From: Dicaeum eximium | Taxonomy: Eukaryota; Chordata; Aves; Passeriformes; Dicaeidae | DNA: 64,000 bases | Assembly: GCA_013396995.1 (NCBI GenBank) | Contig: VWZP01001727.1 | Location: 1,050,009-1,114,008, forward strand | Reading direction: 5' to 3' | In this document: one piece after another, positions 23,481-36,060 of the stretch | How the letters are laid out: every line of letters starts with the position of its first letter | How positions within the stretch are numbered: position 1 is the stretch's first letter | Position numbers and translations under genes: made by a program | Notes under the pieces: generated by a model | Seen by the model: only the letters and a program-made list of their open reading frames with translations | Told to the model about the DNA's origin: nothing | Databases searched by the model: none

Positions 23481-26400
23481 ATGCAGTCAAATTGTCTAAG
23501 ATTCTGAAGCACATGTGATGACAGACACTGTAAATAATTTATTTTCATGTGTAAAGGAAATACGTCAGCTCCAGTCTGCCCCTGTTTACATGAAAGACAC
23601 ACTGTTAAGAGTTTTATCTGATAATTAAGAGCCAGCATGACAAACTGTTATTTTAATTTATACAAATAATTTCTATGAAACAGCTACTTTGAATGAGACT
23701 ACCTGAAATTGAAACCTTGGAATAAATGGCTTTCCAATAAATGAGGTATTCAGCATTCTAACATTTATTGCTGAAATACGATTAATTTTATGTTACACTT
23801 TACTGTGAAAACTGGATACACTTAAACTCTCCTCATTATATATGAGCTACCCCACTTGGATGCTTTTCATTCTCTTTTAGCAGTGAATTTCATACATTTT
23901 AAGTAAAAACTCTCATTTTTTCTCATTTCTGTTCCATGTCTGAATTCTAATCTCTCTCCTATAATGTTGGGTGCGGTTTTATTTGCTTTATCCCTGGCAT
24001 TTCCAATAGTTTTGTGGTGTTTTGGAATCTAAATGCTAAAGACATCCCACCTCTAAAGCAATGGCAAAATTATAAGAAAACCTGAGCGCAATACTACTAA
24101 ATTAGGCCTCTTTTACCCTCTTTGCACTTCCCTGTCCCAAGGACTGAAGTTGTCTGAGCCACAACTAGTTCAGTCAAGAAGCTTATTTACAGTCTTATGC
24201 AAGGGGCTTCCATTCTGCATATGTTACAAATAAGAGCTTTGGACAAATAGGAAGATCCTAGAACATTACTCTGGCATCTGTAAGTGATTATTGGAGGTTA
24301 CATTCCTGGTTGGAGGATCTCTCCAACTCCCCCTCCTCTTCTTTTCCCAGATCTCTGCTGGGAAAAAAGCCATTCTCTGTACGTTTGAAGAAACTGGTTC
24401 TGGATCTCTTAAAGTAGGTCGTCGATAATCCTTATGGTAGAAATCCAGTCTCGCTTCTGTGTACCAATAATGGCTTAGCTACATGATAATTACTGTGATA
24501 ACAGAAATTTAAAAGTCTAACTTTTGGTAGAGCATATTGTCTGGTGAACCTATGCCTAAATGCTAGAAGTCACAGGGTCTTTAATCTGCAGTGGCCTGAT
24601 TCAAGCACTTGTGTCAATGTGTGAATTTTCCCAATAAGCAGAGCTATTGGAACCTTGGCTGGGTTATGCAGTATCCCACAAGGAAGAAAAAGCAGCACCC
24701 CACAACACAGTATGTATTTTTTCTTTGCTTATTTTGGCCTGAGTCTCATCTTTGTTTGAGTCTTGGTCTTTGGCTAGTGTTTGTTTGCTAGTACCACTAG
24801 GAGATCTGAATTCATGCAAACTGAAATAGTGAGGGGCTCCAACTTGCATCTCTCCAGGCAGATGATCTCATCATAGTTCTTGGCAACAAAACTTACACAC
24901 TTGAGCAATTTCATTAACTCTGAGGGGAAAAACTTATTAATGGATTGGTACATACATCAGTACTGGTAGAACTAGGGCTTCTTAAGATATACATTATGGA
25001 TAAAGTTCCCTAAGAAATTCATTGGCACAGATGGGTAAAATGATCCCCTATATCAGAGCACTACAATAATCCATGTGCTGTTCTGGCATGAAGAACAAAC
25101 ATAAGGTAATACTAAAAGTAGTAAAGTAAAACCACTTTGTAAAAGTTTTTTTGGTTTGTTTTTTTTTTTTTTTAGCAAGAAATAGACAGTGCTGTAATTA
25201 GATATTGTAATATTATAATGGAAATGTTTTGTCAAATTTCTCTAATCAGCTGTCAAGCTAATGTAAGCCCTTTTTTTCAGATCCACAAATAAGATTAAAT
25301 TAGTTTGCTTTTTTTTAGTAAATTTACCAGAAAAATATTTAAGTTTACTCTGACCAGATTTAGTGTATGCAGAAAACATTTAGTAGATAAGTGTGAAAAC
25401 TTGCAGACATTTGTATGGCAATTGCTTCTCTTTTCGTATATGCTAACTTTAAAATCAAAGGATAGCATATTTCTACAGTATATAGTTGATCAAAATATTG
25501 TAAATAGTTGTAAATAATTTTGAAATAATAATAATAATTTTCAGAATAATGCTTATTCTTTTGGACATGTTACAAGGACTGTGAGAAAGCAGAAAAAGGG
25601 GCATACTAAAAAAAAAAAGACTGCTCACATTAACACAGCTAATTTAACAGTGGGCTTGTATAACACTTTTCTTTCTGGTGTGTGATATGTCCCATGTGCA
25701 GTATCTCTATTTGTTGGCAGATGGAAAATGGGAGCAGAGGGAAGTGTTCCTCATTTAAACAGATCTGCTTTCCTTTTTTTTAATAATAACCAAGAAATAG
25801 GCTATCCTTTTAGTGTGCTTGGCTATATGTACTTTGCTGCTTAAAATGGCCCTGAGTGTATTAATAGTGTAGCACAGGATTCAAATATTATCATTTGTGG
25901 TGGGTGTGGGAGTGCAGGCCTCGTAGCTGGGTTTGGGAATATATACCATGGGAAATCTTCTATGAAATAACTGTTACTTCACTCAGTGTGGTCCATTCCA
26001 AATGCTAACCATTTACTTGTCAGATATTTTTCATGAGCCTTGCAGATAAGATAGCTCCGTGGGGATTGATTTAGCTGTGTTCAGAAAACTAAGCTCTCAC
26101 TAGAGATGGGGAAAGCACCCCACCTTTCTTTCAATTTGGTATAGAATATTAATAATGAGGGGAGGGTTAGTCTCTGGAGCTTCATCCCACTCTTCAACAC
26201 ATCAGATTCGTATTAGCAATATTTATTATCTAGAAGGGTGACTCACTGTCAGCTGTTTTCATTTTTGCTTATAGTACCCTGGAGCAAAATGTATATGTAA
26301 GCAACAATTTACATTTTCATTTCTGTATTTTATTGCAGTGGAGCTGGTCACAATACCATAGTAACAGTTGCTTTGCAGTTTCACTTTTGAGAGCATTTGA

Positions 26401-27283
26401 TTCTTTGCCATAGTGGATGTGGTTAAAAGGATTGCTTGTGGTAAGAACTGGTAAACCTGCAGTTCTGAATAATTAAGTGCTATTATTTTGTTGATAGAAT
26501 TTAAAAAGAAACATTTGTCTTTATTTAAATGAAGATAAATATTTACAAAAAAGTAAACAGAAATATTCAGTACATTATTTTGCTTCAGGACTTGCTTCAT
26601 ACATAACATGTATGTATATTATATTCAACAGCATGTGCAATGTGTAAAGACAATTTTACAACTTTTACAGCTGTTCACCACATGTGGGGCTGCACGGGGA
26701 AAACAAATATGAGCTATGAATGGCCCCCAGATTATGCCCCTCTGAGAGATGTATATGGTTACAGTAGAAAATGTACATTTAGCATTGTTAATAAAATGCT
26801 AATAGTTACCGTGGTCTAAGTTTTGAGTAGTACAACAAGCCTGCATTTCTGAAACTACACATAAAACAAGAAAATGCAACTAAACTGCTGAATAGGTTAG
26901 TTTGGACTCTTTTTTTAACCTACACAAAATTCAACAAATACACAGAATCAACATGGGCCTTAGTATTACTACTTAGGGTAGGATTTACTCTCAAACATTA
27001 ACTGCATATCTTGTAATTAGAAAAGACAGCAACCCAGTCAGATGTTTTATCTGTCTTTTGCTAACTTGACCTAGCAGATGCCAACTGCCTTTCTGCTGGA
27101 TGAATGGTTTCGTTTGTTGCCCTTGCACTTTTTAACATAAAAGGTAAAAGAAATATGTTATATCTGAAAAAATACTCTTCGTTTTGGTAAAAAAAGTTTT
27201 CTCAACATATGGTAGATAAGGCTGTTTTATCATTAATGTATGTGAGATTTATTATGCAGCTGTTAAGAAATTTCCTTCGTAAT

Positions 27284-27337
27284 CCCTTGTGCACTTAAGA
27301 GAATTTGGTCCCCTTGTGCAATTAAGAGAATTTGGTT
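27284..27337. repeat. 27-bp tandem duplication (2 copies)
   Basis: CCCTTGTGCA(C/A)TTAAGAGAATTTGGT(C/T) occurs at 27284 and again at 27311, with only a couple of mismatches. Confidence 0.9.
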
Positions 27338-28030
27338 CATCTCCTGAGTAAAACTAAGCTGGGACCCAGGACCTACCATGCTTCAGCAACTAATGGACAT
27401 GCAGTCCACACTGGAACTGGTTGGAAATAACTTCCAATAAGCTGTGTCTAGTGTAGATACCAGACTCTCAACACATGTGATTTTATTCTGTAGACCCCTC
27501 CCTACTGTACCTGGCTAGTTGTTAATGGAGAGATACCCACAGCCTGATCATTAACAGCTCTTGCCTTTTTAAAAAAAAAATTATGGGAATCTTTTCTCAT
27601 ATCTCCTATTCCTTCTGGAATTAATTACTGTTCATTAACAAAGTGGTTGGTCTATTTCATGGGAAAAACAGAATGAGACAGATGGAGGCCAGCCAGTGTT
27701 CTTTAGCATGAGGCCTTTCTCACCCTCATAGTGATAGTTTTGTGGTTTGCATATTAGGAACAGTTTTCAATGTAGTTAACTATTCTGCTTCTGTTGCCTC
27801 TTGATATCTAAATATTTTGACATTTAAATATCTAGATATCTAATTAATCTGAAAAAATGTGTTCTTTATCTGTAAGACAACAAAAAACTCTCTGGTTTGT
27901 AGATTTTTCTATCTCTCTCTGTGTACTTGTATAGATCAGTATATTTTCTAGGGTAGGCAAAGTTTTCCTTCCATGTTCTAAAAAGAGCACATTGTATAGA
28001 AATGCTTTGTAGATATTTCCATTTTTTCTT

Positions 28031-28052
28031 CCCCCCCTGCCCCCTCCCCCCC
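28031..28052. repeat. C-rich tract (G-run on the minus strand)
   Basis: Three long cytosine runs (7, 5 and 7) are separated by one or two bases. On the minus strand these are long G-runs that could form a quadruplex if the longer runs are shared between tracts. Confidence 0.8.
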
Positions 28053-31000
28053 AAACAATTGAATTAAACAAATGAAGTATCAAAAAGAAAATGCAAGTTA
28101 TATAATGTTTCTTTCTTCATACTTTTGGTCTCTTACACCCTATAGAAGTTGAAAACTCTTAGGTACCTTTTGACTAGTTCACAAAAACATGAGGTTTTCA
28201 GTAAAAGTTTAGAAACCTCCTGCAGATCTATATTGCTATGGTGGCCACCTACCATGCCAGCCTGTAGAGACCTTAAAAAAATTAAGTGCAAATGAAACTC
28301 CCAGTCGTTAAGAGAAAATTAATCCTTCAGGCCACAGCAAAATTTGAAAGGCCTGAATAGTAAATTTACTGGATGCATGCATTTATAATCTCTGCTAAAG
28401 GCATAACTTGCCTTTGATGGTTTCTTTTTGTCCATGGTTTTCAGCAGCACTCTGAGTGCAGTTTTGTTGCCTGTCTGCTGAACACAGATGGTTCGACAGA
28501 TGCGCAGGTTACAGGTGGCAAAGTGTAAGCAACGTGCTTTGTGAAAAGGTTCTTGGCCCTGGGATACAGCAGGGCCTGGACTGTCCCTGCTTTTAAGCAA
28601 CTTCCACCTGATAACACTGGGGCCACTGGCTCTGACGTACTTCGTTTGCTGATGTCCTTCAGCTCATTATCACCTTCATATTTGACATTGCCAGTTCTGT
28701 GGAAGTAATAATCCAGAAATACGTAAAATTCTTTTTAAGTTGTGCAAGAGAGGGAATGGTGGTGGCTTACAAGAAGCAGCTGTGAAAATTACTAGGGCTT
28801 GTGTTTGGACCCATAGAGAGAATTATTAATGAAAATACAGCTAGCTGAATATACTCTGGATTGCTTATGATCCTGTATTATCATTTTTTGTCTTCAGATA
28901 TGTGCTGTGATTAGGGGTGTTGGTCAGCTGCTTTTGAGTTGTGTTGATTTGTATGTTGAAAAATTGTCTTTCTCCACAAGCCCTATTCTCACTAGTGCAA
29001 CGAAGAGACCCAAGGAGTGGAAAGACCAATCTTTTCCCTCAAGGTTTGGTAAAGGAACAGATGGAAGGTTGGGTTGTTTTTTCCTCCTCTGTCTCATTAC
29101 TCAAGAGCTCTCCTGATCTTTTGTACATAATTGAAGAGAAAAGAAAACTTGCATTTGGCTTTTTTTAATGTGTAAATGGCATCAAAGACTGGATTTTTAT
29201 AGTAATTCACACACATCTGCACTAAATAATTGACACTTCATGAATCAATGTATGACATGAAAGCCTTCTATAAGCAAATTATGTGTCAGAATAAAGTGGA
29301 AACCCTTCAAATATTATATGTATGCACTTGCCTTACATCCCCATCCAGATTCAATGAAGGACAGTTAAGACTGATAGGTCACATTCCCTGGCATGTGTTA
29401 TTGTAATTCCAAGGACGATGAAATAACACGTGGGAAAAACAAACAAATATCCAACATAAGGCATTAGTCAGTAGCAGTCTAAAGCAAAATAAAGAATGTA
29501 ATGTATTGCAGATCACCTGGACAGATAAAAAGCAGATCCAATAATTGCAAAAAGTCTCTAATTCTCATATATACAAGGACAAAAGAATATGTTCTCTGAA
29601 GGAGTTAATGCTGCACTGTATATGTGGAGGAAAAACTTTTATGTTGATTCACAATTCCAGCTGGATATAAATTGTAAGTCCCATAGGAAAGTATAGAATT
29701 AAGCCCTTTTACAAATTTGTTTTGCAGTAGTATTGGTAATTTCCATTGTGAAAGCAAAACAAAGGTGTGCTCTCCAGGAGCAGTGCTAAACCTGAGCACA
29801 GAGCAGCAGTGCAGAGTTCCTTCATCACATTTTTGGAGTTTAAACAAGAAATAATTTGGAGCATGAGCAATGCATTACTTGGTAATTCTCAAATCCCAAA
29901 ATTTTGCCACAGGTTGGTATTTAAGTTCATATAGCTAATAGGTTTAAATAGGTGACATTTCCTTGCAGGGTGTATGTTTGGAAACACGCTGTATACTGAA
30001 GAGAGGCTCACTTCATGCTTTGCTTTAAAATTGGGCTTCAAAAATACCACACTATATCACCTTATCAACACATGACCTCCTCCTCAAACCACTCTGCAGA
30101 CTGATAACAAAACAGTCGATTTATTTAATAAAATAAGGACTTGCAATTTCTGTTTCTTTGGTTTGGTGGTGGTTTTTTTTTAATGGGACTTTTTAGGTTT
30201 GATTGTTTACTTGACATGAAATTTCATTGGTAAGTATAGCTACATTCTGAACATCTAGCTAACCTGTTCATTATGTGACAGAAATATAGCTAAACAAGTC
30301 TTACTTCAGGCATTTTACTGTGCTGGATAAAATTTACTTTATGAAAGATAATGACTATCTATCATGATAGATATGACTAGGACTAGCAGCTTGATTTTTG
30401 GCTCTGCTTTATCTGTGAGGCAGACTGTACTTAAATCTGCTTCCATTTCTTTATCATGACCCATTTTATCATGTCCTTGCAATTAAAACAGATTGGGAAG
30501 AAAAAGAGAAAACCAGATCAACTAAAGATCAAAAGGGCTAGAAGAAAATGTCCAAGACAAATAATGAATACAGTGTGTCAAACTTCAATTACACTTTCCC
30601 GCATGTGTCAGTCACTTACCTTTGCTAATTGAAGATGTTAGCTCTTTATGCAGCAGTTTTGTCTTGATGTTTTTCAGGAAAATATTTGACACCCTGTGGA
30701 ATTATGTAGATAAAAATAATGAAGTAATTAGGAAGTTGTAGACATGAAGAACCTGTGATACGTTCAGCTTGGCTACAAAGAATTTCACCATAATTTGTTT
30801 TTGAAACCAAAAGCATGCAACATGAACTTCAAAACAGAATACAGCAGTTTGGAACCTAATCCTGCACACCACACATGCAGTTTTAGCCATATGTATAGTT
30901 CCATATTTTAGGTATTAGAGGGTGAATGTCAGTTATTTACCACGTTGAATCTGAAAGTGTGTCTTAGTAAATAATTTTTATGTGACTATGTTCTAGGCGT

Positions 31001-32158
31001 GTTATGATCAAACATAAAGAGCATTGGCTGGAACTGAAGAATTTAAAGTAATCTACTGGCATTTTCCTATGAGATTATATTTTGGATTGAGCTCTAAACA
31101 GACAACTGCAATATGAGGAATGAGATCCAGCCAGAAGAAAGTGATTGAACAGTGAAGGTATGCTAGTTTCACATTTTCCATGTTTGATCTTTGTTGATTT
31201 TTCCCTTCTCTCATATAATCTCTTTCCTCTCTCTTCTGGTCTGTTGTGTTTGCATTTGGTAGGTTGAGGGCCTATAAACATCTTATCAGAAAAATGTTGG
31301 GAGGAGGGTAAGGGGCATATCAGAGTCAAGAAGAGTGCTGGGTATAGAGAAGCCTGTGTAAGGCAGGCAGGGGGGAGCAGGAGGCACAAAAGAGATGGTT
31401 AGTCATGCTGGAGGGTTTTGGTCTTTTCTCTTCCTTTTAAAAATCTGAAATCTATAAGAATGTGCTATTTGAATTGAATATGTAGCCTCTGGTTTGAGTT
31501 TAAAAGCCATGGTATCTTCCAGGATTGCACTATACATGACTTGTCCATGTTTGGAATTATTCGAGATTTGCTGCTGCACTTGAAATTCACTCCCTGCCTT
31601 AATCCAAAGTAACTTTCAAGTGTAGACAAGCCTACCAGTTGAACACTAACATTTACTTACCTTTAGCAAAAGTTTTAGGTGTTCATGGAATGCAGGATCA
31701 TTTAGTCAGGAATGTAGAATTTTACCTCATTAGTTTGTATTAATGACTTATTTCCTAAGAAGCTTTTAATGCCCTAATTATATTAGCTGACCCTTCATAT
31801 TAAAGGTTGATGGGTAGAGTCATATGACTAAAACAATGGAGTTACTGCAGCATAACAGCCCATACCTAGTCAGCAACCTATGGTTAATGCTTCTAGACCT
31901 TTCTTTTCCTTGCTTGCAGCAGCACAATAAAATCAGCTTGAAACACAAATCTAATTTTAAATTATAACGTTTTACCTCAGAGAGGGACAACATGGATGTG
32001 CCAATGACTGTACTCGTCTAAACATACTCCTGTGCTTGATCCCAGTTCCAAACCTATCTTACGTACAAGATATCCCTTCAGGATGCCTATTCATCCATTT
32101 GGGTTTTGAAATTTAGTGAATTAGCATGCTTACTCTTTTCTGGACTTTCAAAACTACC

Positions 32159-32187
32159 AGTGGTTCTTTAGTGGTTCTTAGTGGTTC
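32159..32187. repeat. About 10-bp tandem repeat, three copies
   Basis: AGTGGTTCTT-like units follow one another three times with one-base length variation. Confidence 0.75.
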
Positions 32188-32889
32188 AAGAACATGGCTG
32201 CTGGCCTGTTTTCTAGATCCACTGTTACAGAACCTGTATTGGCTTCATGCAGAACATGATCCATAAATTTAAAAGCAAACAGGAGCAGTTCTTAGGACAG
32301 TGTGGTCCTTCCTAGCCTTCTTTTCCTTTTCCAATTCTTTATTGGTTGGGACAATCTTTTAGCCTTGAAAATATTCTAGACACTGTATGAAGTACGAGAG
32401 TTTTGTAAGAATTAGTCCTTACTAATGTCCAAAAATAATTTCTGGAATCTTAAAATATTTGATGACAAGAAAACATTTTCATACCAAGATGCTTGTTTAT
32501 AGGAGTCTGTGTTTTCAATTAGAATTTCCAAGTCAATTTGGGAATAAACATTTTGTAGAGCTCTGTACCCCTAATTTCTTTTGGTGCATGAAGCACGTTT
32601 AAATAGTGCTATAAATAGGTGAGTGATCACCAGATGCCTACATCCTGCAGCAACTATTTAAAGTGCACTTGGACTCGTGGCAGTGGGTCCATCATAAGAA
32701 TCTGTTAATTAGCAGGCAGTGTATTCAGTGCCCCATCAATGACAGCATGCAGACCCCAGCTCCACATTTAGTCCCAAGGCCCCAGTCCAATGTCACTCCA
32801 GAAGGCAGAGAAAATTCTGTGGTTCTTAAAACTGTGGAAATTACCCAGGCAATGACAGGTTTAGTGCTGAAGTTTTAAGAACAAGTGAA

Positions 32890-32937
32890 TCCTAATTCTC
32901 CTTTGCAACCCAATCCCTTCTGTGATTCTATGAATAT
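32890..32937 (+). mobile_element. Short CR1 LINE tail, plus orientation
   Basis: CCTTTGCAACCCAATCCC followed by TTCTGTGATTCTATGA matches the extreme 3' end of CR1, including the ATTCTATGA terminal octamer motif. Only about 45 bases are recognisable, and the left limit is a guess. Confidence 0.6.
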
Positions 32938-35224
32938 AGAATGGTATCCAAATGAACAACCCATTTCTGGGAAGGATTAGTTAGTTCAGGTTGGATGCCA
33001 TTTTAACAGATTGCTGCTGCTCCTGGTGTTGGTGACCTGAACTCAGCTGGCTCTTCAGTGCAGGTTAGGGCTTTATGACCATGACATGAATTTAGCAACT
33101 GAAACTAGTCAAGAACTATTTGAGAGTAGTAAATGGGTAATCCACAGGAGTATCCCTACTGTATTTTCTGGGAAAGGAGGAAAAAAATTAAAACTGTGAT
33201 GTTAATAGTTTTAACAGTGCATATTTTTTACGATTTTACATTTACTTAGGCTTAATTCTGTAGCACCATGAAAACCTCTAAACCTCCAGCAAAAGTGAAC
33301 TGTCAGAGCTTTCATACATCTTAGTGAGGATAATACATTACATTGCTGGATTGGGCCAATGCCTGCTAAGTGAAATAATCCTGCCCAGGACTGAAGTTAA
33401 TCACTAGATCAGCAAATACTTAAAAAGTAAGTAAAAATGTAAATTATGTATATAATTGTGTTCCTCAGCTGCAAAGATTGAACGCTATAGTTAAGGTTGC
33501 AGGAATTTTCCATGGTTTTAAGAGGAAATTATGTGGTTTCTGTTTATTCTGCCATGAAATGTAAAAATAAAAAAAAAACCAAAGCCAACTGTATATCGTT
33601 ATGTTCCTGGGTGAGCCAACCCATGTGCCTAATTGTACTTTAATGTGGCAATTTGTCATGGCTTCAGTCTTTGAACATCCTGTAGATCAACTGAGGTACA
33701 TATTAGTTTATAACTAAAAGTCAGTGTTCTTTGTGTCTTAATATTGAACTTTTTCAAACACCAGGAAAAGTGGTGTAATGATGAAAATTATTTGGCTAAG
33801 GTTAGACCTATATACAAACAATTTGATTTTACAAAGGCTTGTGCATATACATTTGATGTCACATACTTGAATAGCTCTCATGGCTGTTTATTTGAGTGAA
33901 CCTAATCTGTTGGATTTAATCTTTGCAGGATTGGGACCTAAATGAGTAATTAAAATAAAAATAATGTGTTTGCTTAAGTTTCAATCCCATTTTTAATCAG
34001 CAGTCTGGAATTTTAGCTAGCAGAAATATAGTAGACACACAATATGCTTTGAAATACACATACTGCTGTAAAATATTAGTTTTCTTCTCTCTTGGAGGGA
34101 CTTCCCCCACCTCCACATCCCTCCTGAAAAAATTTTGCATCCTACATATGAGAGTGATAAGAGAGGAGGTATGTCATGCTCCAACATGCACAACTTTTCA
34201 AACACTAAAAATAAATAAAAAGTTCTGTAAGTGAGCTTAGGCTGCCAACAAGCAGTCTGAACTTGTATTTTACTTGTTTCTGCAGGTTTTTCTTCAGGTT
34301 TTGTAAGACTGCTAAAATACTTAATGTCGACTAAATGCTTCTTATTTGATTTACTTTGATTTCCTTGCTAGAGCTCTCATATACAGATAATGTAGAAGTT
34401 TTGAGGACTAGTCTTTGGGGGACCCAGCCATTGACTGATGTGTGGTACATGCAGCAGAACTGTAAGGCTTGTCCAAACACAAAGAGGTCAAAGGTGAATG
34501 GCAGTGGAATATTCTAGGTTCCAAACTGACATTTCAAGAGTGGCTAAATAGTGTGTGAACTCTCATAACACACCTCTTGGGTAGATGTAAGAACTTGGCA
34601 TGTGTGACTCAGGGCAAAGGGCCTGAACTCAAAGAGCATTATGAAAAAATCAACTCACCCCTAATCCCCTCAGTAAGAAAGCCAATTAAACTAGTAAAAT
34701 TTTGCTGAAACATCCTGAAACTCCTCTCTACTTCTCTGTATCTCCACATTGTCTCCATGCCTACACAAGAACAATTGCTTATTTGTATAATAATAGGAGT
34801 AGGGCTCAAATGTGTGATGGAAGTTTTGCTGTAATAGTGTTTGCCAAGTTCTAGTACTGCTCTCATTACCATGACCTTTAGAGGACATAGAGGTTTGGAG
34901 AGCAGCACACACCTGATGTTGCAGAATTGTGTCAGAAACTAACTGTTCATCCTACTTAAGGATAAAGTTGTGGTTGAACTGAGCTACGGGTGGAAAGGCC
35001 TCATCCGCGGTGTAGCTCCCTTAATGACAGTTTGCTCCACAGTCTTAAAGTTGGGGGATTTGACAACCTTCAGCGTGCCTTCTGCACCGAACAGCCCTTT
35101 CTGTTATTTTCTAGCATAATGAACCTCGAGTGATCTGGATTAGTTTGCTCTGCTGTAAACGATGTCAGCTGTGGAGTGTTGGCCAAAACTCGTTGGGATG
35201 TGAGCTTTTGGCTGCCCTTGGCTT

Positions 35225-36060
35225 GGTGGCAGCACTGCGGGGGCGGCCGGGCCTCGCTCCGCGCCAGCCGCCGGTGGGAGCTGGGCCCTCTCGGGGGGCT
35301 GCAGGGACGTACCTCGGTGCACAGGGCAGGGCACCGTCACCGCCGCTCACACCGGGCCCGACACCGAGCGCAGCCCAGGCTCCGTTACGGACGCGGTGCC
35401 CAGCGGCGTCACGCGGGTTTCGAGGCCGGTAACTTAAAGGCCGTTACCGGCCCCGGCTGCCCTGAGCGGGGTCCGTGCCCCAGCCCCGGCTGCGCGGGGT
35501 TTTCGAGCCGCTGGCTGCCAGCACAGCCGGCCCGTGTGCCACCGGAGCACCCCCTCACAGCTCCCGGCGGGGCGGGCGGGGCTCAGGTGTGGGACGGGAC
35601 GGGACGGGGCAGGCGGGGGCCGGGGCGCGCACTCGCTGCACGCGGGCGCGAGGGGCGGTGGCGGCGGGCGCGGCCGTCACGNNNNNNNNNNNNNNNNNNN
35701 NNNNNNNNNNNNNNNNNNNNNNNNNNNNNNNNNNGCGCGGGCGGGGCGGGAGGGTCCCGGGGCCTCCGCGGGGTGCGGGAGATGCCGCGGGCGAGCGGCT
35801 CGCCCCTCGGGACCGTGCGAGCTGCGGCCTCCCTGTGGGGACTGAGGGGACAGCCGAGAGGTGGGCGTCTGGCGACGGGGAGCTACAGGTGTCCCAGCGA
35901 CAGTCGCTGTGCCCGCCTGGTTAGTACGTGCTGGGCGAGTTACGGGCACCGAGCGAAATCCTTTGCAGAGGCTCGCTCTGCTGTGCGCGCGTGTGTCTTC
36001 GTACCCTTCATGGGGCCACGTGAGAACTCGGCAGTGTACGAGCCGAGTGTGGGTCGAGTG
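35225..36060 (+). promoter_or_regulatory. TGFBR3: CpG island, probable TGFBR3 promoter and first noncoding exon
   Basis: The only strongly GC- and CpG-rich stretch in the window. It contains GC-box (Sp1-type) clusters at 35566-35582 and 35735-35754, a GGGAC tandem at 35591-35609 and an E-box-like CCACGTGA near 36015. It lies about 12 kb upstream of the signal-peptide exon of TGFBR3 on the same strand, as expected for a gene with a noncoding first exon. The exact start site and donor cannot be chosen: GT sites at about 35862, 35889 and 35921 are all possible. Long ORFs here (for example 35176-36063) are GC-composition artefacts running through the gap. Confidence 0.75.
35682..35734. other. Assembly gap (53 N)
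   Basis: A run of N inside the CpG island, flanked on both sides by G-rich sequence that is hard to sequence. The true length is unknown. Confidence 0.99.

Larger units (their letters stand above)
23481..35220. other. Intergenic region between BRDT and the TGFBR3 CpG island, no gene recognised
   Basis: AT-rich DNA with small local repeats described separately and one short CR1 tail. None of the ORFs (for example 26259-26609, 31075-31389, 34639-34912) resembles a protein family I know. Confidence 0.5.

Noticed and set aside
23159..23518. 100- and 114-codon ORFs on opposite strands
   Set aside because: Both strands are open over the same GC-rich block, the mark of base composition. Neither peptide is recognised.
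26259..26609. 116-codon minus-strand ORF
   Set aside because: AT-rich composition, no recognisable domain and no splice context. Likely chance.
27805..27845. AT-rich imperfect inverted repeat around GATATCTAAATAT
   Set aside because: Pairing is interrupted and expected by chance at this AT content. No microRNA-like hairpin could be supported.
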